Assembly: GCA_013416795.1 (NCBI GenBank)
Contig: RQSC01001079.1
Coordinates: 7,977-18,053 of the forward strand
Source of the DNA: Prasinococcaceae sp. CCMP 1430
Lineage: Eukaryota > Prasinodermophyta > Palmophyllophyceae > Prasinococcales > Prasinococcaceae
DNA: 10,077 nt
Direction: 5' to 3'
Each line of letters opens with the position of its first letter. Within the stretch, counting starts at the first letter, position 1. A program made the translations under genes and the position numbers. Of the stretch, positions 1-6,977 are shown piece after piece. A model generated the notes under the pieces. The model did no database searches. It was not told the origin of the DNA and worked only from the letters and a program-made list of their open reading frames with translations.

Positions 1-1701
1 GCGGGGCGCCGAGCGCGTGGTCGACGGGCGTGCTCCGGCAGCCAGCGGCGGCAGCGGCTGCGGCAGCGGCGGCAGACACCGCCGCGCGCGCGATGATGCC
101 GACTCTCTCCGAGGTCGATGCCGCGCTTGACGCGTTGCGCGCACGCATCAGCGCTCGAGGTAAGCGCGGGTCCGCACACACGCCGGCGCACGCACCCACA
201 CGGACACGGGCATGCGCACGTGCACACACGCACACGCGCGAGCATCCGCGCGCTCACACGCGCATGCGCGCACACAGGAGCCGGAACCGGTGCGGAGGCC
301 GCCGCCGCACGGGACGCCGCTGGGAGGGAGCTCTTCGCCGCTGCAGTCGCCGCGAGGAGGGAGGCAGACGCCGCGGCCGCGTCGGAGGGCACGTGCGCCG
401 AGCGCGAGGGTGCCGCGCGCAGGCTCGCGTCCGACGTCAGTGCCACCAATGCCTCCGCGGTCCCCACGGTGCACCCCCGCACACAAAGATCCACACGCGC
501 GCGCGCACACACGCGCGCTGGCCTCATGTTCACGCCGAAGAGAATCGTCGAGGCCGCTGCGCAGGCGGCGGCCGATGCCGCGCTGGGCGCGCTGACGGCC
601 GGTGGCAGGAGCGCTCTTGCCAGCACTGGGCCGAGTGTGAGCGACTACACACCAAATGCGCCTGCCGGCTCGGGCGATGGTGTGATGCAGACGCCACTGG
701 CCGCTCTCGCGGGGGTGCTCGAATCCGCGCGGCGTAGGGGTGCGGCGGAGTTCAGCGCTGCTCTCGTGGCGGCGGCCGAAGCCGTCTCTAACCCCCGCGA
801 TGGTAGCAGGCCCGCTCCCAGCCCAAGCTGCGAATCTGCCACTCCAGCTGGTGCGACAATTGACGAAGGGGTCGGCGGTGCCAGCAGCGACGAGGAGCTA
901 CGCGAGTGCTCGTTCACCCCGGTGATTAACAAGCGTTCCCGGCTGCTGGCGAGCGGCCGCACGCCACCGGTGCCAGACGTCCCCGACGTCGTTCGTGAGG
1001 GCATTAAAGCGGCAGCAGAGCGGATGCATCGAGCTCGGGAGGTGCGCAGACCGCTCGAGGAGGCCATGAAGGACCGATCTGCGCCGCTCAGTCGTTTAAA
1101 GCCGCGCCGGCCGACGCGGGAGCGCGTGGAGCTTCATGAGTATCAAGGGTGCGAGCACAAGCACGAGGACTTCGCCAGGCTCGAAGACGAGGCATTTCGC
1201 TCGAACAAGGACCTCGCCGGGCTTGGTGTGAAGAACCGCACGTGCCCCCCTCATCCGCGGTCGCGGACGCGCGAGCACCATGAGTCTTCTGTCGCGCCAC
1301 CGGCCGCAGCTGCGCCATCAGCGCAGAGCAGCGAATACCTCACGGCTTCGGTAGCATGGGTAGCCAAAGTTGGCGGCAGGTTCTCTACACAGGAGGAGCC
1401 GCTGACGCTACACTACGGCGACGACGTGCTCGCCGCGGCGGCGGCGTTCTCGCAGGAGCACTTGCTGCCCTCCGGCGTGGCAGCGCAGCTGCGAAAGGTG
1501 CTGCCGCGCCGCGCGCAGGCGGCACTGGCTGACCGCCAGCTCGAGACGCGTGCGCTCGGCGACATGCGCGTCGTCGGCCACGCGGCCACCCCCCCCGCGA
1601 GCATACGCATCACGTTGCGCGCGGAGCCCCCGACGCCCAGGAAGGCGCGCGCGGGCGCAGAGGCCTCCGAGAGACTTAAGCGACCCGCCTGGGCGAGGTG
1701 A
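1..1701 (+). CDS. Uncharacterised Ala-rich protein with FTPVINKRS motif, 5'-partial, two exons
   Basis: I do not recognise the family. Exon 1 runs from the left edge to 159 and exon 2 from 278 to a TGA at 1699-1701. The 118-nt intron joins the frames in phase 1, giving 526 visible residues. The frame has no stop before the left edge, so the start may lie outside; the first in-frame ATG is at 93. The N-terminal third is Ala/Arg/Glu-rich and probably helical or coiled-coil. At about 913-939 it reads FTPVINKRS, a short motif of a kind I recall from poorly described flagellate-protist proteins. Near the C-terminus (about 1390-1500) a segment reading LTLHYGDDVLAAAAAFSQEH looks like a small folded module, followed by a basic tail. 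Function unknown. It is convergent with TMEM50, with 135 bp between the stops. The coding call is firm because of the splice phase and codon-like composition; the family is not assigned. Confidence 0.65.
160..277 (+). other. Spliceosomal intron, GT-AG, phase 1, CA/CG-rich
   Basis: The donor reads GAG|GTAAGC and the acceptor ACACAG|GAG. Removing 118 nt joins the exon 1 frame to the exon 2 frame through a split Gly codon. The intron is almost wholly CA/CG repeat; 210-240 is a perfect 31-nt run of alternating purine and pyrimidine. A CTCAC branch-like site lies at 253-257. Confidence 0.8.
469..540 (+). other. Possible in-frame intron (exitron-like) inside the first gene
   Basis: These 72 nt begin GTGCAC, end GAAG, keep the frame if removed, and have the same CACACA/CGCGCG composition as the confirmed intron at 160-277. 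Read through, they encode a His/Arg/Thr-rich peptide unlike its surroundings. There is no CTGAC motif, and the donor is weak. It could equally be coding. Confidence 0.3.
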
Positions 1702-1836
1702 TGGCCGCGTCGGCTCTGTAAAAGGCTTGTGCATTCACACGATGGGCGTCGGCTGCTGGCGTGCAAGCAGCGAGTGCGCATAGATGAGGAGCACATCCTT
1801 GGACAGCCCTTGACCGCCCGCTTGCTTACCGCTCGT

Positions 1837-2346
1837 TCACAGACCTACGAGGGCTACGCCGTAGCCAGAACCGTCATCCTCCTCGCTGGCCCGCGTCTTG
1901 AAGAAAATGAGCCCTGACCCCAGCATTAGCACCGTTTGGAGGATCACCGCCACCCCGTCCGTCGAGCGTCGGTCGGGCGGCAGTACGGACGCCATCACGA
2001 AAACTGCGGCGAGCGCCGAAGCCGCTGACAAGAGGTAGCACAGGAGGAGAAACACCTTCACGCGCTGGGCGCGCTGCTGGTCCCAGCTCCCCGAGCTTTC
2101 CGAGATCTCGTCGCGGTGCACCATATTTAGCAACAGCGCCGATACTGTGGCCCCGACGCCGGGGAGTACCTGCCCCGCCCCGAAGTCACCCCCCTCTCGA
2201 GTAGATACCATGTCCGCGAAGACCGCCCAAGCTGCCCCGCAGCACGCGCCGGCCACCACTGGCCCGTACTTGCGCTTCGCCTCCTCGATGTCGATCGACA
2301 GCAGCCAGTCTCGGACGGGGATGCACAGGGGAAGCGCTGGCGCCAT
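1837..2346 (-). CDS. TMEM50: TMEM50 (UPF0220) family small four-pass membrane protein
   Basis: This is an uninterrupted 169-aa frame, close to the usual size of about 158 aa. Four hydrophobic segments are visible at residues 28-47, 57-76, 97-121 and 130-149. An Arg-containing QRAQRVKVFLLLCYLLSAAS stretch precedes the third helix. The last helix reads GVAVILQTVLMLGSGLIFF and is followed by a short acidic tail, as in TMEM50A/B. In the family these proteins reside in endomembranes (ER, Golgi, endosome) and have no enzymatic activity; the molecular role is poorly known. The start is the ATG at 2344-2346. The same frame is open a further 154 codons upstream, but that part is Arg/Ala-rich and unlike any TMEM50, so I take it as GC-rich 5' leader. 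No intron is needed. Recognition rests on topology and remembered family pattern, not on a search. Confidence 0.75.
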   Translation of the reverse strand: MAPALPLCIPVRDWLLSIDIEEAKRKYGPVVAGACCGAAWAVFADMVSTREGGDFGAGQVLPGVGATVSALLLNMVHRDEISESSGSWDQQRAQRVKVFLLLCYLLSAASALAAVFVMASVLPPDRRSTDGVAVILQTVLMLGSGLIFFKTRASEEDDGSGYGVALVGL

Positions 2347-2415
2347 GGTTGACGGCGGTCGCACGATGCGTCCCTGCGCCAGGAGGCGTCGCGGCGCCGC
2401 GGCTGTTGCCTGCTG

Positions 2416-2626
2416 TTTGGCGCGCTGTTTCTTTTGGCGCGGAACCGCGGCCGCGCGGGGCGGCGCCTGAGTGCGCCGCCCTCCGCGCCGACCCGCGCGG
2501 GCTCCCGCTCGCGTCCGCCCCCTTGCGCTCCCTCGTGGACCCACTCTGCGGGCTGCACAGCGGGAGCCCGCTCGCGCTGCGCTACCACGGCACGCCGGCG
2601 CGCGCGCGCGCTCTGTGGCGCCAAAA
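2416..2626 (-). promoter_or_regulatory. Cluster of three E2F-like sites upstream of TMEM50
   Basis: Matches to TTTSSCGC occur at 2416-2423 and 2433-2440 on the plus strand and at 2618-2625 on the minus strand (plus-strand GCGCCAAA). All lie 70-280 bp upstream of the TMEM50 ATG, in the 409-bp gap between TMEM50 and Obg. The middle site has the fuller TTTTGGCGCGGAA form. Binding is inference. The rest of the gap (2347-2755) shows no gene; 2665-2730 is its AT-richer part and may hold the core promoter. Confidence 0.35.
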
Positions 2627-2755
2627 CGAGTGGACGTTGCACGTGAGCACTCCCGTGATGGGGCGATATACGTGATGGTGTCAAAAATGGTATCGTACAT
2701 TTGGATTGATGGGGTGGTGGCCGCTGTGAGTATGCCCCTCAAGGGGCGCGCGCCC

Positions 2756-4784
2756 TCAGCGCACGCCGCCACCGCTCGCCGAGCGGTGCTGAAGCTTGGC
2801 GAGGCCATCGATGAGCTCCGCGGCGCCCCACCCCTCGAGCGCGCTCACCGGAAACACGGGGATTCCGCGCGCGCGCATGCGCCGGCGGAGCTCCTTGAGG
2901 CGCTCCACCGAGCCGGGCTGATCCATCTTGTTGGCCACCACCGCGCGCGCGAGGCCCGCAAGGCCGGGCTGCGGCGGGTCGGCCGGGGGCGCGCCGCGTG
3001 TGTGTATGGCGATGGTGGGGCATTGCGCAAAAGCGAGTGACGAGGGCGTCAGCAAGATCGTCGTGGCGCTGCACGATAACTCGCGCTCGCTGAGGCGAGC
3101 GTTCCCCACATACCTTGTACTGCTCCAGCTCGTCGTCCAGCAGCTCGACAGCCCGCCACGGCGAGACGGGTTCGCCGACAGGCTTGAACAACGGCCCACT
3201 CATGATGCCCTCCATGCCCGCGTGCTCGCCACTCGGACTGATTCGGCACGCGCATGGTCATGGACGCGCACGCGCTTTGTCAGCGAGACGTGCGAACGCG
3301 CGTTCCGTGAGACCCAGCCGGGCACGCGCCTCGCGCGTGCCACGCGAGGGCAGCCAGCACGCACCTGTCCCACTCATCCCCATCGAGCTCGATGAGGGGC
3401 GCGCTTTCCCAGTCTGTGTCGTCATCAGAATTGGAATCGGGATCAGACTCCCACTCGAATTCCTCGCCCGTTGTGCCCAGCTCAACCTCCCCGGCCGCTC
3501 CACACACGCCGGGCTCGGCCGCGCCCTCGGAACCGCCGTCGACACCCCCAGCTTGGATGTCAGCTGACGCGGTCATTTCAAACGTGGTGCCCGCAGTGCC
3601 CTCGCCGACATTTACATCGCCCCCCGCGGATTCGACGCCACCGTTGTTCCCGTTGTCGGGGGCAGCGACGTCCCCCGCACCTCTGAGCCCCGCCTCCGCA
3701 TCATCAGTGCTCATGTCCACCACGTATACAAGCATGGGCGCACGCTCGACGTGGCGCAAAAACGCGTGGCCGAGACCGCGCCCCTCCGCGGCACCCTCAA
3801 CGAGCCCTGGGATGTCTGCCACGCTCAGCTCAGAGCCGTCGTCGAAACGCAGCGAACCCAGCGCGGGCCACATCGTCGTGAACTGGCGGCGTTGCGTGTC
3901 GGCGGAGAGCGTGCAGCCAGGACACTCGACGTGTCAGCGACGGCGTCGCAGAGCGCGAGCCCGAGCCGCGAGGCACACATCGCACGTACCGGATACGGCG
4001 CCGCCTCTGGCGTGGCGTGACCAGCCGTGAGCGCTCGCAACAGGCTGCTCTTGCCCGCGTTGGGGAAGCCCACGAGCCCAACGTCAGCCACCGTTTTGAG
4101 CTCGAGCAGCAGCTCCGCCACCTCGCCAGCCTCGCCGAGCTCCGCGTCGGTCGGCGAGCGGTTGCCATGCGTGAAGTACGACGGATTCCCGCGCCCCCCA
4201 GCACCGCCGCGGGCGGCAACAAAATCCTGGCCGCTCTTGGAAAGGTCGGCGAGCACGCCGGCAATCTCGCCTGCGGCTGCGTCCCATTCATACACCAGAG
4301 TGCCGGGCGGCACGCGCGCGACAATCGAGTCGCCCCCCGACCCTGTGAGCATGCGGCTGCCGCCGTTGCCCCCCTTGCCGGCCGTCAACGCCTGCCGCAG
4401 GCTCGACAGATCGGTGACGTTGCCCGAGGCGACCAGCACCACGTCCCCGCCCTTGCCACCGCGCCCACCGTCGGGCGGGCCGCGGAATCCCTTAGCCTTG
4501 GTGCGGACGAAGGACACGCATCCCTGGCCGCCGTCGCCAGCGCGAGCCGTCACGCGGATGCGGTCCACGAACGAGCGCCGCGCCGCAAACGTTGGCATCT
4601 TGCTGCCGCCCGAAGCCGCCGCCGCCGATGACGTTGAAGCTCTCGCCGCCAGGCCGCGGCGCGGCCACGCGAGGAGGCACTGCTGCAGCCGCCCGCCGAG
4701 GTGCTCCAGAGCGGCGAGCGTGGGGGCCGCGCGCGTCCGCGCAGCGGTCGCGACGACCGCCGCAGCGCGGGCGCTCTGCATCAT
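2756..4784 (-). CDS. obg: Organellar Obg-family GTPase (GTPBP5/ObgH-like), four exons
   Basis: Obg GTPases assist assembly of the large subunit of bacterial-type ribosomes. Exons on the minus strand are 4784-3990, 3882-3365, 3237-3114 and 2968-2756, totalling 549 aa. All three introns are GT-AG and restore the frame. Residues 1-60 are Ala/Arg-rich with no acidic residue except E27, and there is no hydrophobic signal peptide, which suggests mitochondria rather than a complex plastid. Residues 71-230 are the glycine-rich Obg fold (AGDGGQGCVSF, PPDGGRGGKGGDV). The G motifs are GFPNAGKSS at 239-247, FTT at 266-268, DIPG at 288-291, NKMD at 492-495 and SAL at 521-523. Odd points: about 110 acidic, Gly/Ser-rich residues are inserted between G3 and G4, and no C-terminal OCT domain follows G5, as in mitochondrial members. 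The start is the first of two tandem ATGs (4784 and 4781). The gene is divergent from ELO. Confidence 0.92.
2969..3113 (-). other. Obg intron 3, GT-AG, phase 0
   Basis: The donor is AAG|GTATGT and the acceptor CCGCAG|CCC; 145 nt. Splicing joins ELEQYK to PGLAGLARAVVANKMD, the expected Obg sequence before G4. A GCTGAC branch-like motif lies 80 nt from the acceptor (3053-3048). Confidence 0.88.
3238..3364 (-). other. Obg intron 2, GT-AG, phase 2
   Basis: The donor is ACAG|GTGCGT and the acceptor AATCAG|TCC; 127 nt. The codon AG+T is completed as Ser. It joins the acidic insert to the exon carrying PWRAVELLDDELEQYK. A GCTGAC motif is at 3284-3279, its A 42 nt from the acceptor. Confidence 0.8.
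3883..3989 (-). other. Obg intron 1, GT-AG, phase 0
   Basis: The donor is CCG|GTACGT and the acceptor CGCCAG|TTC; 107 nt. Splicing restores APYP-FTTMWPALGSL, the canonical Obg G2 region. A GCTGAC motif is at 3938-3933, its A 51 nt from the acceptor. Confidence 0.92.
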
Positions 4785-4850
4785 CAGCGCGCACGCGGGG
4801 CACAGGTGCGACAGACCGGGGCTGCGCCCTGCTCGGCACGTCCCCGCTCA

Positions 4851-4905
4851 CCCCCCCACCCACCCGCCACACCCACCCGCCCCCACCCCTACCCCCCTAC
4901 CCCCC
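4851..4905 (-). promoter_or_regulatory. G-rich tract (potential G-quadruplex) in the divergent Obg/ELO promoter
   Basis: The plus strand carries nine C-runs of three to seven bases in 55 bp with spacers of one to six bases. The minus strand, which is the sense strand of Obg, is therefore a dense potential G-quadruplex 67-121 nt upstream of the Obg ATG. The surrounding 4785-5037 separates the divergent Obg and ELO genes and contains no ATG on the plus strand. Confidence 0.5.
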
Positions 4906-5037
4906 ACCGCCCGCCGCGCCTCCGTGCGTGCGTTGTGTGGTAAGCAGCTTTCAGAACGCGTTCTGGTGACGCGCGCGCCCATCGCGGGCGCCACAGCCCG
5001 CGCGCGCCGCAGACGCGGCAAGCGGCAGCGACGCACC

Positions 5038-5912
5038 TACGAGCCAGCGCTGCGCCACGCCACGCGCAGCAGCCAGTGGGCGCTGCCGGCGGGTGCGGTG
5101 GCGCTCTACCTGGCGGGCGTCGCCGCGGCCAAGCGCTACGCTGCGCGGCGCGCAGCAGCGGGGGCGCCGCCGCTTCCGCTACGGCGCGTCATGGCGTGCC
5201 ACAGCTTCGCGCTGAGCGCCGTCAGCCTGGCGCTCTTCGTCATGATGGTCGGCAGCCTCGTATCCAGGTGGTCAGAGGACGGTCTGCACGGTGAGCGCGC
5301 AGCGCGCCTACGCGCCGAGGCCGAGCTGCGACTGCGCGCCGCGGTCGAGCTGCAGCTGCGCGCCCGGTCGCTGACGCGCGGCGTGGGGAATCGCTTGGCG
5401 CGGCGCGTGCAGGCCTTGTGTGCTCCAGCTCGATGGTGCGACCTGGCTTCCTGTGGGTTCTGTACAATACGAATTATGCGCTCAAGTACTACGAGCTCCT
5501 CGACACCCTCATGCTCGCCCTCCGAAACAAACCCACCCCCGCCCTGCACGTCTATCACCACGCCGCCACGCTGCTGCTCTGCTACGTCTCGATCGCCGAG
5601 CGGCTCGCGGTGCAGTGGGTTCCAATCTCTATCAATCTGTTTGTGCACGTCGTCATGTACTCCTACTACGGCCTGCAAGCGATGGGCTGCCGCGTCTGGT
5701 GGAAGCAGTGCGTGACCGTCCTCCAAATCGCCCAGTTTGTCGTCGACCTCGTTGCGGTGTACTACGCGTCGGCGCTGCGGATCACGCGCGGCCCGGACGC
5801 GTGCGAGGGCACCTTGCTCGGCGCGTTCGTCGGCATGGGCATCCTCACATCCTACCTCGTGCTCTTCGTGGGCTTCTACCGACGCACGTACGCCAAGCCC
5901 AAGGCCGCGTGA
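5038..5912 (+). CDS. ELO-family very-long-chain fatty acid elongase (Elo2/Sur4-like), two exons, start unresolved
   Basis: ELO proteins are ER membrane 3-ketoacyl-CoA synthases that condense acyl-CoA with malonyl-CoA in very-long-chain fatty acid and sphingolipid synthesis. Exon 1 (to 5290) and exon 2 (5413-5912) join in phase 1 through a Gly codon. Exon 2 carries YALKYYELLDTLMLALRNKP, the HVYHH histidine box (5547-5561), PISINLFVHVVMYSYYGLQA, WWKQCVTVLQIAQFVVDLV and ILTSYLVLFVGFYRRTYAK. This matches the fungal Elo2/Sur4 pattern better than the algal PUFA-elongase pattern that I recall. Exon 1 supplies two more hydrophobic segments (about 5092-5124 and 5206-5262). The 5' limit given is where recognisable homology begins. 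No ATG exists from 4785 to 5190. The ATG at 5191 would lose the first membrane segment, and the next upstream in-frame ATG (4558) lies inside antisense Obg. The true start is thus an unseen exon, a non-AUG codon or a sequence error. A basic tail with lysines ends the protein. Confidence 0.85.
5291..5412 (+). other. ELO intron, GT-AG, phase 1
   Basis: The donor is CACG|GTGAGC and the acceptor GTGCAG|GCC; 122 nt. Splicing gives DGLHG-LVCSSSMVRPGFLW, which keeps the Elo-type spacing. A GCTGAC motif is at 5370-5375, its A 38 nt before the acceptor. The alternative acceptor at 5428 would need a different donor (5268, phase 2). Confidence 0.8.
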
Positions 5913-6064
5913 TCCACACTCACCCTGTAATCTCCACCCGTGTACACCGCGTCCAGTCAATGCCGCCGCCGGAAGCGAGGCGGTGCGGCCGTGGCGCGCC
6001 GGGCCGTCGCCGCGAGGCTGTCTCAGACGGAGCTCGACGTCCAGGCGCTGAGCTTCGCCGCTCC

Positions 6065-6088
6065 CGCGCGCCGCGCGCGCGGCGCGCG
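6065..6088. repeat. 24-bp perfect GC palindrome beside the telomere-like array
   Basis: Every base in this block is G or C and it equals its own reverse complement over 24 bp. It ends 8 bp before the first CCCTAAA. The flank 5913-6064, after the ELO stop, shows no gene and is presumed 3' UTR or spacer. Confidence 0.8.
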
Positions 6089-6096
6089 CACGCCGA

Positions 6097-6168
6097 CCCT
6101 AAACCCTAAACCCTAAACCCTAAACCCTAAACCCTAAACCCTAAACCCTAACCCTAACCCTAAACCCT
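6097..6168. repeat. Interstitial telomere-like array (CCCTAAA)n
   Basis: The array has seven perfect CCCTAAA units (6097-6145), two CCCTAA units, one CCCTAAA and a final CCCT: about 72 bp in C-rich orientation. TTTAGGG is the plant/green-algal and widespread algal telomere repeat, mixed here with TTAGGG-type units. It is flanked on both sides by ordinary sequence, so it is internal in this window. Confidence 0.93.
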
Positions 6169-6173
6169 GAATT

Positions 6174-6206
6174 CAGGGTAGGGTTTTTCAGGGTAGGGTT
6201 TTCAGG
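6174..6206. repeat. Opposite-orientation degenerate telomere-like repeats
   Basis: Two copies of CAGGGTAGGGTTTT (15 and 14 nt, the first with one extra T) plus a partial CAGG follow the array. They are G-rich on the plus strand, so they are inverted relative to 6097-6168. The two arms meet at the palindrome CCCTGAATTCAGGG (6165-6178). Confidence 0.85.
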
Positions 6207-6595
6207 CTGTTCCTTCGTCTCGGCGGTTCCATGACGAGCGCCTTGCAGGCGTTTGTGCCCCCGGGTTGAGCGCGCAGAGACTGCGGCTGATATTCACGAT
6301 CCCGTAGCACTCTTCAGATGTCGAAATGCATGCCTGAGCGCAGAGTTATGGCTGTGTGACGTTTTTGTTTCATTTGATGGATTTTGACATACGTCTGCAC
6401 TGACATGGAGTGGCGTGTCGGCACGTGGCGCCTGCAGGGCACGTGCTGCATTTTTGTCAGTGGTGTTTTGCACGAGCGGCGCGTGCAGTGGCGCGCGGAC
6501 GCGACCCCGGCGTGTGTACGACCACGGGCCGCGTTTTCACGCACCTCTTTTGCGCCCGTCGACCTCCTTTTCGTGCATCTTTTCCCTGGAGCCTT
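6207..6595. other. AT-richer gene-free stretch next to the telomere-like repeats
   Basis: No credible coding frame is seen. The part at about 6290-6410 is visibly richer in A and T than the rest of the window (runs such as GTTTTTGTTTCATTTGATGG). It could be subtelomere-derived sequence or the upstream part of the Pro-rich module gene. Confidence 0.4.
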
Positions 6596-6865
6596 GCTTC
6601 TCCACCACCACCTCCTCCGAGCCCGTCTCCTCCGAGCCCTCCGAGCCCGCCTCCCCCGAGCCCACCTCCACCACCCCCTCCCCCTCCCCAGAGCCCGCCT
6701 CTGAGGACTTCCGTGCCTCGCAGCGCCAGCGGCGTCGCCGCCGCCAGCGTCGCCGCCGCCGTCATGGTGGCCGCCGCCCTCTTTTTGGGCCTGCGCAGCA
6801 GGAGGCCGAGGGAGAGCGAGCACACCGTCGATACGACTCCCTCTACTCCTGCCCAGCGCGAGTGA
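6596..6865 (+). CDS. Orphan Ser-Pro-rich plus transmembrane C-terminal module (partial gene or remnant)
   Basis: In one frame, 89 residues read from a Ser-Pro/poly-Pro tract (about 6599-6703) through a short linker to a hydrophobic helix (GVAAASVAAAVMVAAALFLG, 6731-6790). A basic stop-transfer stretch (RSRRPRES), a short Thr/Ser-rich cytosolic tail and a TGA follow. This order resembles the membrane-anchored end of hydroxyproline-rich algal wall or surface glycoproteins. No start or upstream exon is recognisable; the upstream bases CTTTTCCCTGGAG could be an acceptor region. The alternatives are a last exon whose earlier exons I cannot see, a pseudogene remnant near the telomere-like junction, or a chance frame in a CCTCCGAGCCC repeat. 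The helix plus basic stop-transfer makes chance less likely. Confidence 0.35.
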   Translation, partial: ASPPPPPPSPSPPSPPSPPPPSPPPPPPPPPQSPPLRTSVPRSASGVAAASVAAAVMVAAALFLGLRSRRPRESEHTVDTTPSTPAQRE

Positions 6866-6948
6866 CGGCCACCAGCATCGGCACCACGGCTGGAGGCGCT
6901 TTTTTGCATCATTTTTCGCTCTCAGCGCACTGGCTGGCGCCGCCCCCT

Positions 6949-6977
6949 CCCCCCGCACGGAGGCCTCCGGCGGGGGG
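6949..6977. repeat. GC hairpin/cruciform
   Basis: A perfect 12-bp palindrome (6958-6969, CGGAGGCCTCCG) is extended by 8 bp of complementary arms (CCCCCCGC and GCGGGGGG) with a single bulged A at 6957. It lies 84 bp after the Pro-rich frame's stop and just before an AT-rich CATTAAACCCTTTTTTG stretch, so it may mark a 3' end. Confidence 0.6.

Noticed and set aside
2347-2808. 154-codon N-terminal extension of TMEM50
   Set aside because: It is Arg/Ala-rich and unlike any TMEM50, overlaps the end of the Obg gene, and is followed by an ATG exactly where the family begins.
3258-3545. Minus-strand frame of 95 aa within the Obg region
   Set aside because: It is out of frame with the Obg exons, which are fixed by in-phase introns and family motifs.
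4940-5012. Small 5' intron of the elongase with GTAAGC donor
   Set aside because: The donor is good, but no ATG precedes it after 4784 and acceptor choice is arbitrary, so it is mentioned only as a hint.
4027-5037. Long plus-strand frame continuous with the elongase, giving a 562-aa reading
   Set aside because: The upstream part is antisense to Obg exon 1 and Pro/Arg-rich; it is open only because of high GC. Only the part from about 5038 looks like ELO.
5268-5428. Alternative elongase intron using donor 5268 and acceptor 5428
   Set aside because: It keeps the frame but removes the conserved-length segment HGLVCSSS, and the donor (GTGGTC) is weaker than GTGAGC.
6097-6206. CRISPR-like array
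   Set aside because: The units are contiguous 6-7 bp telomere repeats with no spacers.
6220-6280. Possible tRNA because of GGTTCC and GGGTTGAGC stretches
   Set aside because: No complete cloverleaf can be folded: no matching acceptor and T arms at proper spacing.
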